From NCBI RefSeq assembly GCF_014058685.1, contig NZ_CP059055.1:1116001-1180000 (forward strand): a stretch of DNA of 64,000 nt. The letters are read 5' to 3'. This document shows, piece by piece, positions 46,099 through 56,277 of this stretch (position 1 is the stretch's first letter; the number at the start of each line of letters is the position of its first letter). Made by a program: the position numbers and the translations under genes. The notes below the pieces were generated by a model. The model did no database searches. It was given only the letters and a program-made list of their open reading frames with translations, and had not been told where the DNA came from. This DNA comes from Lactobacillus johnsonii. Lineage in GTDB: Bacteria; Bacillota; Bacilli; Lactobacillales; Lactobacillaceae.

Positions 46099-46185
46099 AT
46101 GGAAGCAGGCTTTAAACCTGCTTTACGTGATGATTTTGCTGCTGTACAACAAAGAGAAATATCTTATCAATGCTTTATTTCATAA
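46099..46185 (+). CDS. Short ORF, possible gene fragment
   Basis: Twenty-eight codons starting MEAGFKPALRDDFAAVQQ have a protein-like composition but no ribosome binding site and no recognisable family. The upstream in-frame stop is close (46090). It may be a relic of a decayed gene in the intergenic stretch between the DUF5067 and htpX genes. Confidence 0.2.
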   Translation: MEAGFKPALRDDFAAVQQREISYQCFIS

Positions 46186-46271
46186 CAAGTAGAGTTAGTG
46201 TATTTAGTTATGGGATGATAATTTGAATTATTTTTATTAAATATTTAAGTCCTATTCTCGAGAAAAAATAC

Positions 46272-46430
46272 TAAAATAAAAACGACACTCGTTTGAGTAT
46301 CGTCTTCTTTAAGACAAGCAAGGCGAGATTTGTACGTGCACGTATCTGACTTCTATGCGCGTCCACCTAACTATCTACTACTTTCATAGTAGACTCGTGA
46401 ATCGCTTTTTTAGCATAGTGTCATTATTCT
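46272..46430 (-). ncRNA. Candidate structured RNA ending in a terminator
   Basis: On the minus strand a hairpin TCTACTA...TAGTAGA (46393-46374), a 12-bp palindrome TACGTGCACGTA (46333-46344) and a terminator-like stem ACGATACTC/GAGTGTCGT with T5ATTTT (46303-46272) follow one another. No ORF of note is present. The upstream end and promoter are undetermined. The rest of the gene-free stretch 45996-46699 holds only the CRISPR relic and the short ORF at 46099. Confidence 0.3.
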
Positions 46431-46488
46431 TCTTACTATGAGATATCTAATTCATTGTATTAGTTTCTATAGAATTCGATGGTCCTGT

Positions 46489-46577
46489 AGATTACCTCCA
46501 CATATGTGGAGAACACATTGACTTTAGAACGTTTAATGGATTTTGATTAGGATCACCTCCACTTACGTGAAGAACAC
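46489..46577 (-). CRISPR. Relic type I-E-like CRISPR: two 28-bp repeats and one 33-bp spacer
   Basis: Repeat 1 (46489-46516) and repeat 2 (46550-46577) agree at 23 of 28 positions. Both follow the form GGATCACCTCCAC...GTGGAGAACAC, the reverse complement of the GTGTTCTCCAC...GTGGAGGTGATCC type I-E repeat of lactobacilli. The 33-bp spacer (46517-46549) gives the canonical 61-bp period. Repeat 1 keeps a perfect CTCCACATATGTGGAG palindrome, while repeat 2 has lost one pair. No further repeats are found one period to either side, and there are no cas genes in the window. Confidence 0.82.
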
Positions 46578-46663
46578 ACTAAAAGATCCTTGATATAAGT
46601 ACAATCCTCAATTTAGATAATATCATTTTTCATTAGTTTCAATCAATCGCTAAAATTACACAA

Positions 46664-46695
46664 TAAAAAGCCAAACATCAATGATGGTTAGCCAT
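46664..46695 (-). terminator. Terminator after htpX
   Basis: On the minus strand GGCTAACCATC and GATGTTTGGCT form a stem with one mismatch, followed by TTTTTATTG. Confidence 0.7.
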
Positions 46696-46699
46696 TAAA

Positions 46700-47616
46700 T
46701 TAATTGATTTTGTCACTATTTTTCAATCGTTCAATTCGCTTATCCAACGGTGGGTGATCAGAAAAAAGTCGATTCAACCAGTTATGTGCATTTGGAAAAT
46801 TAAAATATAAATGCTGCAAAGTTAAATCTTGGGAACTAATCTCAGGTGTAGCTGCACCCTCTTCTAGCTGCTCTAACTTAGACAAGGCTGAGATTAAGCC
46901 ACTAGGTTCACGAGTTAAATCAACAGATCCTATATCAGCAAGGTATTCTCTCTGTCTTGAAACAAGCAAGAAAAGCAGTTTAGCTAGCGGAATTCCAATA
47001 ATTGAAATAATACCTCCAACTGCGAAGCCAAGATTTTGATAAAAAAGCCAAATATTCCTTTAGTCTCACTAGTCAAAACGCCCCAGCCGAAGAATACAAT
47101 CCCGATTCCAGTCATTGTTATCAAGCTAGTTAGCGCACTGGCTAAAACAGTGATACGCGTATCATAGTTTCTAATATGAGAAAGTTCATGGCCGATCACT
47201 CCTTGAACCTCTTTCTTATCCATAATGTTTAGCAGTCCTTGAGTGATAGCTAAACTTGCATGTTCAGGATCCCGACCAGTAGCAAAGGCGTTAGGTGCTG
47301 GATCAGGCGTAATGTACAATTTCGGCATCGGCAATCCACCTGCTAAGCAAAGTTCTTCAACAAGCTCATAAATTACCGGTTCAGTTTCTTTAGTAATTTC
47401 AACTGCATTCGTCACCTTCATTAGGTGCTGTGTTGCATCAAAATAAACATGCGCAATGTATATTAAGCCAATGATGAAGAAACCGATTCCAACATATGAT
47501 GTAAAAATTGCACCAAGAAACACACTAATTGCTAGCAGCAGAACTATATATAATCCCAAAATAATCCATGTGTTTCGTTTATTTTGCTCAATTTGCTTAT
47601 AAAGCATCTTATTCAC
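46700..47616 (-). pseudogene. htpX: Zinc metalloprotease HtpX, frameshifted
   Basis: HtpX is a membrane protease that degrades damaged membrane proteins. The N-terminal part (46984-47616) holds two membrane helices and the zinc motif GHELSHIRNYDTR. The remaining membrane segments and the third-ligand region SRQREYLADIGSVDL lie in another frame (46700 onward). The break is at a T6 run on the minus strand (47046-47041 on plus). Adding one T restores FGFFYQNLGFAVGGI and a full-length protein of about 304 residues. So it is a single-base deletion: a young pseudogene, a phase-variable tract or a sequencing error. Confidence 0.88.
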
Positions 47617-47858
47617 TCCAACTTTTAATTCTATTTAATTTTAGTCTTTTTTGTTTATATAATCAGCAAAAATTGTTGGAAATCTCCACCATTTTTTAAT
47701 CATGTTTATTGGTAATTCTAGAACACTTTTTAGTTATATTTGGCTATATTTTAGCTTCGTTATTAAAAAAACAGTCTTTTATAACGAAAATACGTTGTAA
47801 ATCATAATTTTTGATGTATACTTAAGAAGATAAAGGAAATAAGAAAGGTTAAATTAAA

Positions 47859-49136
47859 ATGCTAATAGAATTTCGTGTAAAAAACTTTGCTACATTAAAA
47901 GACAGGACCATCTTGTCAGCTGAAGCAGCTACTAGATTAAGAAAATTTAAAAAGAGTAATGTCTTTTATCACCAAAATCCTCAGTTACTTAAAAACCTTT
48001 TGATTTTGGGTCCTAATGGCTCGGGCAAAACAAGTTTATTAAACGGCCTTCGCTTAATGAAACTCCTTGTGCTTCATGGGGGGACTCGTTCTGTTACTGA
48101 GAACTTACGATACAATCCTTTCCTATTTGATGTTACTAGTAAAAATAAAGATACCGAATTTGGTGTACGAATTTCTATTCAAAATCAAATCTATGATTAT
48201 AGTTTTAAATACAACAGTAAGGTTGTTGATTATGAAAAGCTAAGCTTAATAACTAAAGCCGGCAAAGAAAAAATTTATTTTGAGAGAAAAAATAAAGATT
48301 TCACAGTAAAAAATGAAAAATTAGAATCAGCTGAAGGCAAGGTTCGCGAAAACGCTTTATTTTTATTTACTGCTCAAGAAAACAATGATGAGATATCTTC
48401 AAAAGTATATAAATGGTTCGATAAAGATTTGCTCATCATTCGCTCACGACTTGAAATTCCAGAATACTTAATCAGGCTAATGGAAAATGAGGAGCTAAAA
48501 AATGAAATGGTTTCATTTTTACAATGTGCTGACTTCAATATAAAAGATATCAATTTACGCCAAATTGCTGTTAAAACAGATGACTTTTCCGCACATCTTG
48601 CTAAAACTTTAAATATCTCAATTCCAGAAAAACAATACGAATTATTTACAATTCATACCTCTTTCAAAAATAATAAGCCCGTAGGACAAAGTGAACTCCC
48701 TTTGCAACTAGAATCTGTGGGGACTCGTCGTATTTTTTATATTATGCTGACTGTAATATATTCTCAATTACATGGAAACTCTAAAACGCTATTAATTGAC
48801 GAATTTGATAATTCATTACACTCCGAATTGGCAAGTACTTTAATCAAGATATTTAATTCTGAACAAAGTCAAAATCAATATATCTTGACTACCCATAATG
48901 TGGAACTTTTAGATGATGACATAAGAGTAGATCAAATGCTTCTAATGGAAAAAAATGCAGAGGGCATCAGCCATTTGAAATCTATTTATAATATTAGTGC
49001 GTCATCTTCTCAAGGCAGACATGATGTATCTTTCGCAAAAAGATATATTAAGGGACAATTTGGAGCTGTTCCATCAATCAATTTAGATCAATTAAAGACT
49101 ACTTTAGATACTATTCATAAGAAATTTAATAAATAA
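47859..49136 (+). CDS. AAA-family ATPase (COG1106-like)
   Basis: The 425-residue protein opens MLIEFRVKNFATLKDRTILS, the N-terminus typical of SMC/OLD-like AAA_15/AAA_21 ATPases. Walker A is GPNGSGKTSLL (about 51-61). Walker B is LLIDEFDNSLHSEL, with the D-loop and the sensor segment QYILTTHNVELL after it. Such proteins occur singly or with a partner nuclease in phage defence (RloC, AbiL and retron-like contexts), but no nuclease is adjacent. It diverges from htpX. The next gene (49390), in the same direction, is DUF932-like. Confidence 0.85.
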   Translation: MLIEFRVKNFATLKDRTILSAEAATRLRKFKKSNVFYHQNPQLLKNLLILGPNGSGKTSLLNGLRLMKLLVLHGGTRSVTENLRYNPFLFDVTSKNKDTEFGVRISIQNQIYDYSFKYNSKVVDYEKLSLITKAGKEKIYFERKNKDFTVKNEKLESAEGKVRENALFLFTAQENNDEISSKVYKWFDKDLLIIRSRLEIPEYLIRLMENEELKNEMVSFLQCADFNIKDINLRQIAVKTDDFSAHLAKTLNISIPEKQYELFTIHTSFKNNKPVGQSELPLQLESVGTRRIFYIMLTVIYSQLHGNSKTLLIDEFDNSLHSELASTLIKIFNSEQSQNQYILTTHNVELLDDDIRVDQMLLMEKNAEGISHLKSIYNISASSSQGRHDVSFAKRYIKGQFGAVPSINLDQLKTTLDTIHKKFNK

Positions 49137-49216
49137 AAGTAATTATTGAAAGGAGGTGGTCTATGCTTTTATTCTTAATATCTTAATAGGCTTCTAATTA
49201 GAAAGCCGAATAATCT

Positions 49217-49255
49217 ATAAAAAAAGAACTCAAAGCGGCAACTTCGAGTTCTAAT
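49217..49255 (-). terminator. Minus-strand terminator-like hairpin in the ATPase/DUF932 gap
   Basis: AGAACTCGAAG and CTTTGAGTTCT pair and are followed by T7 on the minus strand (49224-49218), opposite to both flanking genes. That suggests an antisense or independent small RNA. A ribosome binding site AAAGGAGGTGG with a 7-codon ORF (MLLFLIS, 49163-49186) lies beyond it on the plus strand. This layout is similar to decayed type I toxin-antitoxin loci, though the family is not identified. Confidence 0.4.
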
Positions 49256-49389
49256 TGTAGGACAGCATGATATATAAGTCGTCTCTCAACTTAAAAACCA
49301 TCTCAAGCTGTCATTATAGATGATTTTTAACTTAAATTCAAATAACACTTATATTTTTCATGCTAATATTTTTTAGTAAAGGAACTACT

Positions 49390-50592
49390 ATGAAAAATTT
49401 TATCCAAGTAACCTATAAATATAAGCCTAATGACAAAGTCGCAAATTTAACAGAAGTCAACGATTTACTAGATGCTTATTCAAAGATATATGAGCCAAGT
49501 CGAAGTAACCTTCTTGCAGATGTTAAAGAAAATTTTCCTATAGTTACAGATGAGAATAATGAAGTAAGAATTTTAGGCACTGCTCCCGCTCTAAAGCTCG
49601 TTAATCAAATAGATAATCATAAGTTAGATGTACAATTAGCACCTACAGAGCTAACAAATGTTGATTTTAAACTGGTTCCTCCATCAAGTGGCTACGAAAT
49701 GTACTTTGAAATTAATGACAAAAAAGTTTCTACTCTTTATAATGCTAAAGACACTTTTTTAGACCATTATTCATTATCAAAATATGCTAATTTCTTACTT
49801 CAAAATGATAAAAAGAGGAATCTTTTAGATGAACTAAAAGATTTACAAGAAACAAAAGAGCTCTCAAGCAAAAAGGCAATATATCGTTTCATTGAAAACG
49901 ATGGTAAACAATACCTTAGAGCAATTGTCTCAGATCGATACAAATTTTATGACAATCCAGTTGCTCTATATATTGCTATTGCAGCTATTAGCAAATATTC
50001 ATCTACTTACAAGAAAGATTTCATTCTTGAAAATTTAATATTGACCGATTCCAAGCTATTTGTATATTTTCTCGAAAAGGATCCTGTTCCTGTAGATAAA
50101 AATATCACTATACAAACTGGCCTGGTACTAACTAACAGTGAACTCGGTGATGGCTGCGCTTCTTTTAAAGTTTATTATATTATTAGAGATAGTAATAATA
50201 ATCGTGTAGTTGGTTTAACGGATCAAATTGCAAATATCAATCATGGTAACAAACCAGCAAAGATTGAAACAAGTTTCAATAATTTAGATCAATTAAAGCA
50301 TCAACGTGACGACATTATTCAAGCAGTAAAAAAAGTTGCATGGACTAAGAAATTAACACGTGACGATCTAGATACAATATCACATTTAATTTCTCATATC
50401 CAATCACCAGTACCTAAAACATTAAAAGAAAACATGGCCAAATGTGTTGATTCTAATTCGATTTTAGAAAAATCATATACTTTGTTAAAGCTATTTGATA
50501 AATTTAATTCTTTCATTGAAGCTGAAAATCCTAATATTCAGCTCATCATGGAAAAAAGATTATCTCGCTGGTTAGCTAGATTTGCAAAATAG
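49390..50592 (+). CDS. DUF932-like protein
   Basis: The 400-residue soluble protein contains LRAIVSDRYKFYDN followed 100 residues later by GLVLTNSELGDGCASFKVYY. This order of a DRY-type motif and a G-x-x-x-x-NSExG motif is characteristic of DUF932, a family of phage and plasmid origin with no settled function. The usual later CxNG motif is not evident. The ATG at 49390 follows AAAGGAACTACT; an upstream ATG at 49360 has no such site. It is codirectional with the ATPase, 253 bp away. Its terminator was split by the second IS3 copy. Confidence 0.55.
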   Translation: MKNFIQVTYKYKPNDKVANLTEVNDLLDAYSKIYEPSRSNLLADVKENFPIVTDENNEVRILGTAPALKLVNQIDNHKLDVQLAPTELTNVDFKLVPPSSGYEMYFEINDKKVSTLYNAKDTFLDHYSLSKYANFLLQNDKKRNLLDELKDLQETKELSSKKAIYRFIENDGKQYLRAIVSDRYKFYDNPVALYIAIAAISKYSSTYKKDFILENLILTDSKLFVYFLEKDPVPVDKNITIQTGLVLTNSELGDGCASFKVYYIIRDSNNNRVVGLTDQIANINHGNKPAKIETSFNNLDQLKHQRDDIIQAVKKVAWTKKLTRDDLDTISHLISHIQSPVPKTLKENMAKCVDSNSILEKSYTLLKLFDKFNSFIEAENPNIQLIMEKRLSRWLARFAK

Positions 50593-50633
50593 AGCCTTAA
50601 TACTGCAGAAGAGTCTGTAAAAACACAGAAATT

Positions 50634-50650
50634 AAAAAACCTATTAAATC
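50634..50650 (+). terminator. Left arm of the DUF932-gene terminator, split by an IS
   Basis: AAAAAACCTATTAAATC (50634-50650) is the exact reverse complement of 52166-52182. Without the IS and one ATC repeat the arms enclose an 18-nt loop, followed by more T. Confidence 0.85.
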
Positions 50651-50686
50651 TGAAGTGCCATAGAAAAGTTAGACATTTATAAAATT

Positions 50687-51502
50687 TTAAAGATTTGATA
50701 ATACACGATTTCTGTATTTTACAGGAGTCGTGTATTTTAATTTGTTTGATCTTCTAACATTGTTAAACCAATAAATATAATCTTTCAGAATTTCCTTCAT
50801 CTCTTCTAAACTTCCAATCTTAAGTCGATTCAGTTTTTCTCTCTTCATTAAATTAAATATCGTTTCTCCTGGTGCATTATCATGACAATTTCCTTTTCGG
50901 GACATGCTTTGGATTATATTCATTTTCTTTAGTCGAGCCTGATAGCCTGGATTCTGATATTGAAAGCCTTGATCTGAATGAAGGATAGGAGCAGCTCCTG
51001 GTGGAAGATTATCTGCTAGTTCATCTAGCATATTATAAATAGTTTTCATTTCAGGAGAATAACTTACTGCACAAGCTAGAATCTCCAAAGAAGCCTCATC
51101 TACTACAGGAGAAATATAAACTTTCTTGCCGCTAGTTAGTTTATATTCAGTTACATCGGTATGAAGAACTTTATAGGGGATTGTTTCATCAAAAGTTTGA
51201 TTTAGGATATTTGGTGCTTTCTTTCCTACATTACCCTTATACGAACTATATTTACCAGTATTTTTATGATAAATTGTTGTTTTTATTCCTAAACTTCTCA
51301 TTAACTTACGTACTGTTTCTAGAGAAAGTTTAAATCCTTCATCTCTTAACGCTCCCCACATAGGACGATAACCATATGTTTCTTGTCCTTCATAGCCATA
51401 ATAGATTTCTTGAATCTTCTCTTTTACTAAAGCATACTTATCAGCTTGATTAATTCTATTTTTTACATTGTCATAGTAAGTCTTTCTATTTAATTTGAGC
51501 AC
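50687..51502 (-). CDS. IS3-family transposase OrfB, copy B
   Basis: The product is identical to OrfB of copy A (DDE integrase domain with LHTDVTEYKL and LHSDQGFQYQ). The frame is open upstream to the orfA A-run, consistent with expression as OrfAB by frameshift near 51610-51603. Confidence 0.93.
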   Translation of the reverse strand: MLKLNRKTYYDNVKNRINQADKYALVKEKIQEIYYGYEGQETYGYRPMWGALRDEGFKLSLETVRKLMRSLGIKTTIYHKNTGKYSSYKGNVGKKAPNILNQTFDETIPYKVLHTDVTEYKLTSGKKVYISPVVDEASLEILACAVSYSPEMKTIYNMLDELADNLPPGAAPILHSDQGFQYQNPGYQARLKKMNIIQSMSRKGNCHDNAPGETIFNLMKREKLNRLKIGSLEEMKEILKDYIYWFNNVRRSNKLKYTTPVKYRNRVLSNL

Positions 51503-51555
51503 TTTAAATAAGACCTTAAGTTTAATTTGATGGTGTTTTGCCCGAATATCCTGTA

Positions 51556-52089
51556 TTAATTGTGTTTTTTGTTTGTTGGATAACGTGGATATCGGGCAGC
51601 CACTTTTTTTAAGACAAGATTTTCCACTCTAAGTCTTTCTAATTCAGCTTCCTGCTTAAGAATTTTTTCTTCATACTTTTGCTTTTCACTAAGTTCTAAC
51701 TTTTTAGTTGTCTTCTTACTCTTTTTAGGCACTTTCCTAGGCCGACCTTTCTGTTTAGGCAGCAGCCCAGCATATCCTTCTTCATTGAACTTTTTAGCCC
51801 AATTGTATACTTGAGAATCACTAATATTAAACTTAGCCGCTACCTTTGAAACTCCAATAGAATGTGTTAAATAGTAGCGTACCACATTTAGCCTAAAGTC
51901 AGAAGAATAAGTAGTTTTAGTATGTTTAACAGATAAGGCAGCTAAACCTTGACACTTAGCCTTATCAATCCATCTACGAATAAGAGTCCAATGAATATTA
52001 TATTGTTTAGCTAAACCTTTTATTGAATCTTCATGATTTAAATATTTGGAAACAATTTCAATTTTTAATTCAGTCGAATATTTGGTCAT
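51556..52089 (-). CDS. IS3-family transposase OrfA, copy B
   Basis: The product is identical to OrfA of copy A: two helix-turn-helix units and a leucine zipper. The ATG at 52089 with GAGG upstream is chosen, as in copy A. The left-end hairpin that can hide this site is at 52099-52136. Confidence 0.93.
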   Translation of the reverse strand: MTKYSTELKIEIVSKYLNHEDSIKGLAKQYNIHWTLIRRWIDKAKCQGLAALSVKHTKTTYSSDFRLNVVRYYLTHSIGVSKVAAKFNISDSQVYNWAKKFNEEGYAGLLPKQKGRPRKVPKKSKKTTKKLELSEKQKYEEKILKQEAELERLRVENLVLKKVAARYPRYPTNKKHN

Positions 52090-52165
52090 AAAAAAATACC
52101 TCATAATTATTAGATTTTATGTCTAACAATTATGAGGCACTTCAATCTTGGCGTTCATAAGTCCT

Positions 52166-52184
52166 GATTTAATAGGTTTTTTTA
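52166..52184 (+). terminator. Right arm of the split DUF932-gene terminator
   Basis: GATTTAATAGGTTTTTT pairs with 50634-50650 over 17 bp when the IS is ignored. Confidence 0.82.
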
Positions 52185-52256
52185 GTAAAAGTCAAATTTG
52201 ACTCTTTTCCTTAGTTTAGAACCTAATTCTTACGGCCTCTAAACTTAATTTATGTT

Positions 52257-52354
52257 TTGTTTATTACTACACCTACGACAGATGTGACATTCAACATATA
52301 GTTGACATTCTCTAGTGCCCAAATTTCAATCCACGCACCCGCGAGAGGTGCGAC
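52257..52354 (-). CRISPR. Relic type I-C-like CRISPR: one intact and one degenerate 32-bp repeat with a 34-bp spacer
   Basis: On the minus strand the intact repeat (52354-52323) reads GTCGCACCTCTCGCGGGTGC then GTGGATTGAAAT. It keeps the type I-C hallmarks: the GTCGC start, a GCACC/GGTGC stem and the GTGGATTGAAAT end. The degenerate repeat (52288-52257) matches at about 18 of 32 positions, mostly differing by transitions, and lies at the far end, where terminal repeats usually decay. The spacer is 52289-52322. No cas genes are near. The rest of 52185-52524 shows only a short AGTCAAATTTGACT palindrome near 52186 and AT-rich sequence that may be an old leader (52355-52450). Confidence 0.82.
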
Positions 52355-52524
52355 CGCAATATTTAGTTGAAATTAATTTTCTAGACTAGATATAGGGCTT
52401 CAAAAATATACAATTATATTTCTACATAAATTGTATCAAAAAAAATAGGTATATTCTAGTGCGAATCTCACATAAAATCACGCTAGCTTCCTACTCGCAC
52501 TTTCATATACCTATCTTTTTAATG

Positions 52525-54425
52525 TTACAGCAGCTCTACAAGTTTAATAATAAATTCGCTATAGTTCTTACACTTTATAAGTTCCGTTACATTGTTAATA
52601 TCAGTGACAATATCTGACAATTCATCAAATACTTCTCTAAACAATTGTTTATTATTTGGATCAATTGCTAATGCAATGACTAGATACACTTCATTGCCTC
52701 CACTCCACTTAATTCCATGCGGGTTCACAACAATAAATCCTTTACTTTTTTGAGCAGACATATCTAACGAATGGGGAATTGCAATTCTTCCAAAAGCCGT
52801 ACTGGACATTTGCTCGCGCTGATACAACCTTTCTTTAAAGTCAGACTGTACTACTTTTTGCTTTTCTAGTTTACTTGAAACAAGATTGAACACTGCATCG
52901 ATATTTTTTAACTTATCGGATTTGACAAAATTATTGCTATCAAAAAATGATAATAAGCTTTCTTGAAACTTATCTTTTTTAACTTGATGTTGCTTAGTTG
53001 TAATAGCTATATTTAACTTTTGAATATCTTCTACCAATAGAAATTGAGAAATATTAACTGTACTTATATTGTGATCAATATAATTTGAATTAACCACAAT
53101 TAAAATATCAACATTAGGAGCATATTGGTTTATCTGACTTGGATCTGATATTATTCCTTTAACATTAATATAAGTCGAAAACTGTGACTGCAGCCTATTT
53201 GAAAGAACAGCTGAATTGTCATAATATTGCGGCATTAGAACTAATACCGATAATTTTTGTCTATCTGACATTTGTTCGGCAATGGCATTTCCAATATGAA
53301 GAGCAATATAAGCAATTTCATTATCTTCAATCTGAATACCAACTTTTTCACCTATTCTATGAGCCATAAGAACAGCACATTCATAAATTGTGGGAGAGGA
53401 TATTTTTATATTGCTTACAATAGGATTGTGTTCTACTTTATTAGTCAAAGCCCGTGTAATTAGTCTATCTAAGTGAAGAGAAAAGCGTTCTCTAAAATTT
53501 TCATTATTTAAATCAATCTGGTAAGTTTTCCAAACATAAGTAATCAGATCATCTACTAAATTCTTCGTTTCTACACTAATATCATCTTCAACCTTATTAT
53601 TTCCATTAAGGGATGCCTGTAGTATTAGTGTGAGTTCTTTACGATCAGGTTCTTCAAGGTTAACATTAAATTCTTCTTCAATAATTGAAACAATTTTATA
53701 TGCTTGCGTATCAATAACCTTTTTATCTGTTATCTTCGTTACTTCATTTTGCTTCATCAAATGACCAGTCTGAAGTCGGCTAATTACAATAGCAAAATGC
53801 AGTAAAACATTATTTAAGTCAAATGTATTTAAATAGATATTGTTTGAACTACAGGTCTTTAAAATAGTAGAACGTAAAGACGTAACATCAATATCAGGAA
53901 AGTTATCCTGAATAATACTTCTATTCATAAAAGTTCCAGTAGTTTCTTCATAAATTAATGAACTTAATAGACTTCTTTTTTGACGTTCATTTCCAATTAA
54001 GTGCCAAAAATCACCGTCTTTTTTAAGTTTCATGTTAAATCGTTCAACTTTAGCTTGAACGGTCTTTAAATCTTATAATACCGTAGTTTCACTGACAAAT
54101 AAATTTTCGGATAGATCATATAGATTAACTGTAGAAGCACTATTAATAAAAAAATTAATAATATAATTTACTCTTTCTTCTTTATTAGTAGGTATATTGT
54201 TTTGAGAAGTCCAAGATGAGGGAGATATCAATTTATCGGCGGTATACTTATATCCTCTAACACTTGATTCGATGAGATTATTTCTACTATTTAATTGTGA
54301 GATATAATTCTTTATCGTCCGTTTAGAAGAACCAATTTCTACAGCTAATTCCTGAGAGGTATGCCATCCTGGATTTTTTCTGCAAATACTGTAAAAGTTT
54401 TTCTTTTCTTTCCATTTTTGACATT
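52525..54425 (-). pseudogene. licR: LicR/BglG-family PTS-regulated activator, disrupted
   Basis: The intact regulator would have N-terminal helix-turn-helix domains, two PRDs, an EIIB-like domain and an EIIA-like domain. The longest remaining frame (52525-54033, 502 residues) carries the PRDs (EIAYIALHIGNAIAEQ), an EIIB-like part and EIIA with GRIAIPHSLDMS. Upstream, the DNA-binding part (QELAVEIGSSKRTIKNYISQ) is still readable but is cut by an in-frame TAA at 54075-54073. One extra base in a T6 run at 54374-54379 puts MERKEKLLQYLQK out of frame. The two lesions remove the DNA-binding region, so control of the adjacent PTS operon is probably changed. Confidence 0.85.
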
Positions 54426-54444
54426 ATCCTCCCCAGTTCAATTT

Positions 54445-56255
<1,811 letters not shown>

Positions 56256-56277
56256 TTATATTCTCCTCTTTTCAAAT

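Larger units (their letters stand above)
50651..52144 (-). mobile_element. IS3-family (IS1223-like) insertion sequence, copy B, 1494 bp
   Basis: It has the same length, ends and protein products as copy A, with the opposite orientation. The 3-bp duplication is ATC (50648-50650 and 52145-52147). Because each copy keeps its own matching duplication, both arose by separate transposition and no net inversion between them has occurred. Confidence 0.95.

Noticed and set aside
46360..46420. T-box riboswitch, because TTAGGTGGACGCGC on the minus strand resembles the T-box core
   Set aside because: Two bases of the AGGTGGTACCGCG core are missing, no stem I or specifier loop could be drawn, and the following terminator does not pair with the motif.
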